Source: Gluconacetobacter asukensis
GTDB lineage: Bacteria > Pseudomonadota > Alphaproteobacteria > Acetobacterales > Acetobacteraceae
Reading direction: 5' to 3'
Length of the DNA stretch: 64,000 bases
NCBI RefSeq assembly: GCF_014174375.1
Contig: NZ_JABEQE010000012.1
Location: 1-64,000 of the forward strand
Below, piece by piece: positions 58,264 to 64,000 of the stretch (position 1 is its first letter; the number at the start of each line of letters is the position of its first letter). The position numbers and the translations under genes are program-made. Below the pieces are notes generated by a model. It had not been told where the DNA came from. It saw only the letters and a program-made list of their open reading frames with translations, and made no database searches.

Positions 58264-58325
58264 TCCCCTAGACGTGTCAAGACGGTATCCGGACGACTGC
58301 GAAACGAATCGGGAGCGACCACACC

Positions 58326-59528
58326 ATGACGGACCCGGCCAGCCAGCCAACGGTCCTGTTCGTCGATGACGATGCCGACATCCAGTCCGCCGCCCGCCTG
58401 CTGCTGACGCGGCGCGGTTTTCGCGTACTCGCGGCACACAACGCGGCAGAGGCCCTCACCCGCGTCGCCGCCGCCCCGATCGACCTGGTGCTGCTGGACC
58501 TGAACTACGCCCCCGGCGCCACCACCGGGGCGGAAGGGCTGGCCCTGCTGCGCGACCTGCACGCGCTGCGCCCCGCGCTGCCGGTCATCGTGGTGACAGG
58601 CCATAGCGGGGTTGCCATCGCCGTCGCCGCCATGCGCGAGGGCGCCACCGATTTCGTCATGAAGCCGTGGCATAACGAACGGCTGGTCACCCTGCTGCAC
58701 GACACGCTGGACCGCCAGCGGCGCGAAGCCCGCCCCGAAGCGCCGGGGGCGGAAACGGACGAACCCGTCCTGATCGCGGTGTCGGAGCAGATGCGCGCGC
58801 CGATCGCCCTGGCCGACCGCGTCGCCCCCACCCGCGCGCACATGCTGCTCTCGGGGCCGCCCGGCAGCGGCAAGACCCTGCTGGCCCGCCGCATCCATGC
58901 GCGGTCGGGCGATGCGCAACCACCGCTCCTGCTCGACGCGGATGGCCTGTCCGCCCTGCCGCCCGGGCACGGCACCTGGGTCCTGCGCGGTATCGAGGCA
59001 CTGACATCCCCGCTCCAACGCGCCCTGGCTGACCGGCTGGACGGCACCGCCCCGCCCCGTGTCCTGGCCCTGTCCGCCCTGGGGCCGGAGGAACTCGCCG
59101 CCCGCCTGCCCCCCCGCCTGTGGCTGCCGATCGAGGCCGTCCGCATATCGCTGCCCCCCCTTACGGAGCGCCCGGACGATATTCCGGCACTCGCCGCCCA
59201 CTTCCTGCATTATTTCGCCATCCGCCACGGCCTCGCCGAACCGGCGCTGGATGCCGCATCCCTCGACGCCCTCCGCCTGCGCCCCTGGCCGCAGAATGTC
59301 CGCGAACTCCGCGCGGCGATGGAGCGGATGGTGGTGCTGGGCGATGTGACCTCCCCCGTGTCCACCGACGGCGAACGCGCCCACGACAACCCCACCCTGG
59401 CGCAGTCGGAACAGGCCCTGATCGAGGCCGCGCTGCGCCGGCACGGCTTCAACGTCTCGCATGCGGCACGCGACCTGGGGCTGACCCGCCCCGCTTTGTA
59501 TCGCCGCATGGCGCGCTACGGCCTGTAG
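58326..59528 (+). CDS. NtrC-like response regulator with degenerate AAA+ domain
   Basis: Protein of 400 aa. Residues 1-125 are a receiver domain with Asp58 as phosphoacceptor and Lys113. The AAA+ part has a Walker A GPPGSGKT (177-184), but the segment that should hold GAFTGA is deleted and Walker B, normally GGTLFLDEIG, reads HGTWVLRGIE. The last 27 residues (GFNVSHAARDLGLTRPALYRRMARYGL) are a Fis-type helix-turn-helix. Without GAFTGA it cannot contact sigma-54 in the known way, so it is probably a DNA-binding switch for sigma-70 promoters. It is immediately followed by its kinase. Confidence 0.92.
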   Translation: MTDPASQPTVLFVDDDADIQSAARLLLTRRGFRVLAAHNAAEALTRVAAAPIDLVLLDLNYAPGATTGAEGLALLRDLHALRPALPVIVVTGHSGVAIAVAAMREGATDFVMKPWHNERLVTLLHDTLDRQRREARPEAPGAETDEPVLIAVSEQMRAPIALADRVAPTRAHMLLSGPPGSGKTLLARRIHARSGDAQPPLLLDADGLSALPPGHGTWVLRGIEALTSPLQRALADRLDGTAPPRVLALSALGPEELAARLPPRLWLPIEAVRISLPPLTERPDDIPALAAHFLHYFAIRHGLAEPALDAASLDALRLRPWPQNVRELRAAMERMVVLGDVTSPVSTDGERAHDNPTLAQSEQALIEAALRRHGFNVSHAARDLGLTRPALYRRMARYGL

Positions 59529-60731
59529 ATGCGCGCCATCCGCAGTTTCGTGGTCTGCATCCTCATGGTCGCGGGCGCCTGCCTGCTGGCACCGCACGCG
59601 CTGGCGGCCGGCCTGTATGCCACCACCGCATTGCTGGCGCTGGCGGCCCTGGGCACGGCGACCGTCCACCTGGCCACGCTGGCCGGCCTGTCGCGCCGCC
59701 CGGTACGGGTGGAAACCTCCATCGTCCGGCCGTCGGACCGCGAGCGGCTGCGCAACCGGGCCCTGCTGGACCATGCGCCCATCCCCCTGCTCTACCGCAC
59801 GGGCGACGGCGCCTTCCACGCCGCCAACCGCGCCGCCCGCCGCCTGTTCGCCACCGAGGACCGCCTGCCCGCCGACACGGCATCCCTGCTGGGCACCCCC
59901 ACGCCCGAACGCCGCATCGTACGCATTCCCACCATGCCGGACGCCCCGCCCCGCACCTTCGCGCTCGCCATCGCGCAGGGCAGCGGCGCGGGCGGGGTGA
60001 CGCATTTCCTGGCCCTGACCGATATCGAGGCGGAGCTGAACGCCGCCGACGCGCGCACCCTGCGCGACCTGCTCCAGATCCTCGGCCACGAGATCATGAA
60101 TTCGCTGACCCCGATCATCTCCCTGGCCGAAACGGCCCACGAGGTCGCGGACCACCCCATGGACCCGCCGGCGGCGGACATGATCCGCGAGGCATTGGCC
60201 ACCATCCTGCGCCGCACACGCGGGCTGGACCGCTTCGTGCAGGGCTATCGCGACCTGGCCCGCCTGCCGCCCCCCGACCTGCGCCCGACCGACCTGCACG
60301 ACCTGCTGCGCGCGCTCGGCGCGCTGTTCCACGCCCGCTGGAACGGCCGCGTGCATCTGGAAACGAGCGTCCCCTCCAGGCGCGTCATCGTCCGCCTCGA
60401 CGCGGCGCAGATGGAACAGGCGCTGCTGAACCTGCTCAACAACGCGGCGGAAGCCGCCCTCGCCTCCAGCGACGCCGCCGGCCCCACCGTCTGGCTCCAG
60501 GGCCATGCCACATCGACCGGCATGGTCATCGCCGTCCGCGACAATGGCAGCGGCATCGAAGACGCCTATCGCGACGCGATCTTCCGCCCCTTCTTCTCGC
60601 TGAAACCCAACGGCAACGGCATCGGCCTCAGCCTCGCCCGCCAGATCGCCCTGGCCCATGGCGGCTCACTCACCCTCGAGCCCTCCCGTCCCGACACGCC
60701 GTGGCACACCGCCTTCCTGCTGAGCTTATAA
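59529..60731 (+). CDS. NtrY-like sensor histidine kinase
   Basis: Protein of 400 aa starting directly after the regulator stop with no gap. Two N-terminal membrane segments (about 8-28 and 30-53) enclose almost no periplasmic loop. A PAS-like part follows, then the H-box with His187 in LGHEIMNSLTPI. The ATPase domain has NLLNNAAEA, DNGSGIED and FFSLKPNGNGIGLSLARQI. With so little periplasmic sequence it probably senses an intramembrane or envelope signal. It should phosphorylate the adjacent NtrC-like regulator. Confidence 0.93.
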   Translation: MRAIRSFVVCILMVAGACLLAPHALAAGLYATTALLALAALGTATVHLATLAGLSRRPVRVETSIVRPSDRERLRNRALLDHAPIPLLYRTGDGAFHAANRAARRLFATEDRLPADTASLLGTPTPERRIVRIPTMPDAPPRTFALAIAQGSGAGGVTHFLALTDIEAELNAADARTLRDLLQILGHEIMNSLTPIISLAETAHEVADHPMDPPAADMIREALATILRRTRGLDRFVQGYRDLARLPPPDLRPTDLHDLLRALGALFHARWNGRVHLETSVPSRRVIVRLDAAQMEQALLNLLNNAAEAALASSDAAGPTVWLQGHATSTGMVIAVRDNGSGIEDAYRDAIFRPFFSLKPNGNGIGLSLARQIALAHGGSLTLEPSRPDTPWHTAFLLSL

Positions 60732-61126
60732 AGGGCACGTGCCAGGACCTCTTCGGAGCGTCCCCGAAGCGCAGGCGGCGCATGTTCGACCAACTGGAAT
60801 TCCAATGCGAGGATCAAGATCCTCAATCACATATCTTCCGCCAAACGAGTGCCGACTTGAAACTGGGGCACATTGGAGGAAGCTGGATCACTCCAGGTTG
60901 CTGGAGACGCCGCAATATCTCACTGAAAGCCGGATGCTCCCGCATCACAGCCGAGAAGTTGCTAAAGATACATATATTCTGATAAAATAACGAGCAATGG
61001 AGCACCAAAGACAAGGCTCATAGGACTCTTATAAAATTCAGCCTGCCCTTCTGCCTCACCCGCTGATTGTGTAGACGTCAGCAAACGAATTGGGAAATTA
61101 TTGGCGAAAAACTGAGGAACTGAAAT
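60732..61126. other. Unassigned intergenic stretch
   Basis: No gene is supported here. A CTTCGG/CCGAAG hairpin lies at 60751-60769, just after the kinase. A near-perfect palindrome GAGGATC-AA-GATCCTC is at 60809-60824 and TGGAATTCCA at about 60795-60804. The base composition becomes more AT-rich from about 60960. It may be a decayed insertion, but nothing recognisable remains. Confidence 0.5.
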
Positions 61127-62041
61127 TTGATCCAGTCAACAGCTTCCTTTTATGTCCAACAAGTTGCCAGGAGCGGCTCAATTCGAAAAGCCGCAATGAC
61201 ACTCCGGGTCGCTCCATCCGCCATCAATCGTCAATTATCAAAATTGGAACAGGAACTCGGCGGCAGGATCTTTGAAAGAACCTTGAATGGCATGGTGCCA
61301 ACAGAATTTGGCAAGATAGTTTTAGAATACATTGAAAAATCGTTCTCCGACTATCACGGAATGCTAAATACTCTCGAAGAAATCAAGAAGACAGGGAAAC
61401 ATCACGTCCGGATACATACTTTGGATAGTTTTATGGTTTCCATAATACCATCCGCCATTATGACTCTCACCACAGAAATGCCGGAAGTCACCTTCTCGGT
61501 CGTGGCTGGCAGACCGTCGGACATGCTATACAAGCTTCAGCATGGACAAACGGATATCGTTATTACGTTTTTATTACCGAGCAGCCCTGTCACTTTGACT
61601 CATGCCATCTTTTCCACGCCTAGCGGCGCCATCGTTTCTTCCGCACATCCGCTGGCCTCTCAAAGCATCATCTCGTTGAACGAGATGCTCAACTACCGCT
61701 TGCTTCTTCCCATGGAACCACTACCGCAACCAGCCTCCGACAATCTCGATTATATCGCATTTCGCCGTGCGGCCAGCAGTGTTTGCAGAAGCAACGAAAT
61801 AGGTTTCGTAAAAAAACTCATCATGCAAGGCGTTGGAATCGGATGCTACACAAAAGTTGGGTATATAGATGAAATAGAAGAAAATAAAATTTCCTGGATT
61901 CCAACGGATAACACTTTTTTAAATTCCCTTAAAACAGGAATATTCTCGTCATTATCGGCCTCAGCAGGAACAAGCTCTGTCATTAAACGTGTCGCCACCT
62001 GCCTGGGTCAGGTCGCGGAACATATGATCAATCGGACCTGA
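61127..62041 (+). CDS. LysR-family transcriptional regulator
   Basis: Protein of 304 aa read from TTG 61127, with GAGGA about 9 bases upstream. The N-terminal winged helix-turn-helix (TASFYVQQVARSGSIRKAAMTLRVAPSAINRQLSKLEQELG) is followed by a periplasmic-binding-protein-like effector domain. It is notably richer in A and T than most genes of the window, with Lys, Asn, Ile and Ser common, which suggests a separate origin. Its target is unknown. The TonB receptor downstream, on the opposite strand, is one possibility. Confidence 0.85.
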   Translation: MIQSTASFYVQQVARSGSIRKAAMTLRVAPSAINRQLSKLEQELGGRIFERTLNGMVPTEFGKIVLEYIEKSFSDYHGMLNTLEEIKKTGKHHVRIHTLDSFMVSIIPSAIMTLTTEMPEVTFSVVAGRPSDMLYKLQHGQTDIVITFLLPSSPVTLTHAIFSTPSGAIVSSAHPLASQSIISLNEMLNYRLLLPMEPLPQPASDNLDYIAFRRAASSVCRSNEIGFVKKLIMQGVGIGCYTKVGYIDEIEENKISWIPTDNTFLNSLKTGIFSSLSASAGTSSVIKRVATCLGQVAEHMINRT

Positions 62042-62093
62042 ACGCGCGGTGCAGGTTCAGTCAATCCGGTAACACGGCAATCGCCGGAGCACC

Positions 62094-62465
62094 TTGGCGC
62101 CAGCCAGGACGCTGTTCGTCTGGCCGATTCCGGCTCTGGCGCGTGACGGTCCGGTCATCATCCGGATCGACGATACGCTGGACCGGCGGACAGGGCGCAG
62201 GATCATTGCCATCACCAACAATTCCTATGCCGCGATCGACCGGCTCAACGCGGTCAGGGACCGGGCGTGCATCGCCAGTTATCTGTGCTCGGACGCCAGG
62301 CTGTCCGACCCGCCGCCTCCGCATACCGCAAGGATACTGGGCCGGCCCCGCCGGACAGGCGGACGGCAGCCATCACTGGCGATGCCGCCCGCAAAATCCG
62401 GCCGTATGGTGGGGCGAAACCACAACCGTCTGCTCTGCCGTGCAAACCGCCAAAGTCCAGCTTAG
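62094..62465 (+). pseudogene. Transposase remnant, DDE superfamily (IS701-like)
   Basis: The reading frame includes PVIIRIDDTLDRRTGRRI, like the first catalytic-Asp block of IS701/DDE_5-type transposases. It runs directly into NNSYAAIDRL and RILGRPRRTGGRQPSLA, blocks that normally lie a hundred or more residues further on. WWGETTT, another expected block, appears in the next frame at about 62407-62427. So the gene has an internal deletion and a frameshift and no intact ends. Assignment is from memory of the family pattern, without a search. Confidence 0.55.
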
Positions 62466-64000
62466 AAGGACGTGGAAATAGTTCCGGTCATTGAAAAGCG
62501 CGGCTCGAGCCAGAACTGGGCACCTGAACCGGTGGAAGGGCCAGCCATTCCGTTGATAAGCGTCACCGCATAGCGATTGATTGCGGTGCCATAAATACTG
62601 CTGCGAACGACAGATCCCGTAAGATTACGAAAGTTCAAACGAAAAGTCGGTGATTTCATAAAGCTGATCGGCTTGAAATGATACCCGATCGACACGGAAT
62701 CGGTCATGTAGCCAGGCATGCGCTGGTCGCCGACGAGCGTGACAGATTGAGGTCCGACATACTTCAACGACAGGTTGCCGAAGAAATGCCCATCATCGTA
62801 ACTCAGGCCCGCACTGGTGATGACATGCGGCGAGGCGATGGCCTGCTTGCCTTTTGTCGGCAAATAGGAGGTCGCGTAGGGAATATTCGTATCGAACGTT
62901 GAATGCAGATATTCAAAGCCGAAGAACGGACTGAAATGATGCCAGGGATGCGTCGACAGCATGGCGTCGAATCCGCGGGAAGTCTGGTTGCCTGCGTTGA
63001 TCGTCCCACTCTGCGTGGTGGACGTATATGTCGTCAGCAGGCGGTTGGTGATGTTGATGTTGAAAAACGAGAGATCGACGATCAGCACTGGACCGGCGTA
63101 ACGGTAGCCCAGTTCTTCCTTGATGGAATATTGTGGCTTGGGCATCTCCCCCTTGCTGTTGATGGTCAGGGCATTCGGGCTGGGCTGACGGAAATCGCCT
63201 TCGGCATTGAGATAAATCTGATTCTCGCGATCGAAATGATATCCGATCGACAAATGAGGCAGAGGAGCCGTCGTATTCGTGCCGTAGGTACGATTGGAAC
63301 TCGTCGAGACGACGTTGTCCCAGTAATTTGTCATGACATATTTGAACCCGGCTGCCACCGTCAAGCGATCCTGAAAATATTTTGCCGCATCTTCAATAAA
63401 GAGAGAGTGCAGCTCATCTCCAGCATTTGTATAAATCGTATTGTGAACCAGTTGTCCCGCTGCATTCTTGACGAAGACCATATACTGCTCCCAGTTTGGG
63501 CTCGGGTTTTCGCCATCTGACATCGTGAAACTTTTCGGTAGACCGCGAGGTGTCGCATAATTTTCAAACCAGTAGCCAAACTGGAGTCGATTATGCCGGT
63601 CCAGATCCACTCCGAAATTGGCCATCACGCCGACCCGCTCATCAGCATATTGCTGAAAATAGGATGTCAGTTGCGTTCCCGCCGGTGCAAGCATGCCATC
63701 GGCGTAATAATAGGGCGTCGCCGAGCTTGTCGTGCCGCCATTCGAACCATCCCAGCCCCGGCCTAACGTATAATAAGGCGTTATGTCCAGCGTGACATGG
63801 GGTGTGATCACGAAATGCTGATGCGCCGAAAGAAAAATCTGGTTCCAATGGTCGATGTTATTCTTCCAGTAATTACCGGAAACATATTCGGCATTACGAC
63901 CATAACTAACACCGGTGTGTTTATATTGCTCGAACTGAGCAACCGTTGGTTTCACATCGATGACAAAGTCTTCGGAATTCCAGGATATGAAGAAATCGCT
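62462..64000 (-). CDS. TonB-dependent receptor, C-terminal part
   Basis: At least 512 residues of a protein that enters from the right edge; the reading frame is open to position 64000 with no start. The visible part is all beta-barrel: alternating aromatic strands such as LFIEDAAKYFQDRLTVAAGFKYVM, YLNAEGDFRQPSPNAL and the C-terminal SMTGTISTSF ending in Phe. The plug domain lies outside the window. The ligand is unknown. It ends beside the transposase remnant and is convergent with lysR. Confidence 0.88.
   Translation of the reverse strand, partial: SDFFISWNSEDFVIDVKPTVAQFEQYKHTGVSYGRNAEYVSGNYWKNNIDHWNQIFLSAHQHFVITPHVTLDITPYYTLGRGWDGSNGGTTSSATPYYYADGMLAPAGTQLTSYFQQYADERVGVMANFGVDLDRHNRLQFGYWFENYATPRGLPKSFTMSDGENPSPNWEQYMVFVKNAAGQLVHNTIYTNAGDELHSLFIEDAAKYFQDRLTVAAGFKYVMTNYWDNVVSTSSNRTYGTNTTAPLPHLSIGYHFDRENQIYLNAEGDFRQPSPNALTINSKGEMPKPQYSIKEELGYRYAGPVLIVDLSFFNINITNRLLTTYTSTTQSGTINAGNQTSRGFDAMLSTHPWHHFSPFFGFEYLHSTFDTNIPYATSYLPTKGKQAIASPHVITSAGLSYDDGHFFGNLSLKYVGPQSVTLVGDQRMPGYMTDSVSIGYHFKPISFMKSPTFRLNFRNLTGSVVRSSIYGTAINRYAVTLINGMAGPSTGSGAQFWLEPRFSMTGTISTSF

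Larger units (their letters stand above)
58133..58325. promoter_or_regulatory. Divergent promoter region of the export system and its regulators
   Basis: This 193-bp space separates the adaptor gene from the response regulator gene. It contains two tandem palindromes, at 58228-58243 and 58246-58263. No sigma-54-type GG-N10-GC promoter was found on reading both strands, in keeping with a regulator that lacks GAFTGA. AT-rich runs at about 58172-58212 may hold the leftward promoter. Confidence 0.6.

Noticed and set aside
58133-58325. Sigma-54 promoter for the export operon
   Set aside because: No GG-N10-GC element on either strand, and the adjacent NtrC-like regulator lacks GAFTGA.
57924-60659. 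911-codon open frame opposite the regulator and kinase genes
   Set aside because: Gly/Gln/Ala-rich shadow; the two-component genes on the other strand have complete motifs.

Overview
The window is about 64 kb of GC-rich DNA and looks chromosomal. Gene content suggests an alphaproteobacterium, most likely an acetic acid bacterium of the Gluconacetobacter type (inference). Pointers are a C4-pathway 5-aminolevulinate synthase, a gap-pgk pair behind a transketolase-like gene, a SatP/YaaH acetate-uptake protein, and the dapF-mtaB-ftsY run. No rRNA, tRNA or CRISPR array was seen.

Region 1 (1-21.6 kb) is a large catabolic island with two arms diverging near 13.3 kb. The leftward arm is a tightly coupled operon: two binding proteins, three permeases and two ATPases of the polar-amino-acid ABC type, a DHDPS-family lyase, and a single polypeptide that fuses the HcnA-, HcnB- and HcnC-like parts of an amino-acid dehydrogenase. 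A second leftward unit holds an M20 amidohydrolase, a TonB-dependent receptor and the start of a PucG-like aminotransferase. The rightward arm carries the same dehydrogenase as three separate genes, a second DHDPS-family lyase, a GntR/FCD regulator, a hydantoinase-type amidohydrolase, a DctA-like symporter and an LDH2/MDH2-family dehydrogenase. A near-identical 18-bp element (TATAT-R-CG-N-TTTGTATAC) lies in both promoter regions, so I infer one regulon for uptake, ring or amide opening and oxidation of an amino-acid derivative (hydantoin-, D-amino-acid- or opine-like). The substrate is unknown.

Region 2 (21.6-47 kb) is mostly housekeeping: hemA, a lipoprotein, a full-length transketolase-like protein that has lost its catalytic residues, gap, pgk, ftsY, mtaB, dapF, gloA, a DcaP-like porin, a short-chain dehydrogenase, satP, an M19 dipeptidase, ahcY, a DUF3597 protein, a nucleoside deaminase, a ZntB/CorA transporter, a glycogen-debranching-type glucosidase, a lytic transglycosylase with a SPOR domain, a peroxiredoxin and an L,D-transpeptidase-fold protein.

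Region 3 (47-60.7 kb) is a complete efflux-type system read leftward: periplasmic adaptor, MacB/LolD-type ATPase, three paralogous large FtsX/MacB-type permeases and a TolC-family outer membrane factor. Diverging from it is a two-component pair: an NtrC-like regulator without GAFTGA and without a Walker B motif, and an NtrY-like kinase. Two tandem perfect TGTCCG-N4-CGGACA palindromes sit between the two transcripts.

Region 4 (60.7-64 kb) is more AT-rich: an unassigned stretch, a TTG-start LysR regulator, a decayed transposase fragment, and the C-terminal barrel of a TonB-dependent receptor that runs off the right edge.
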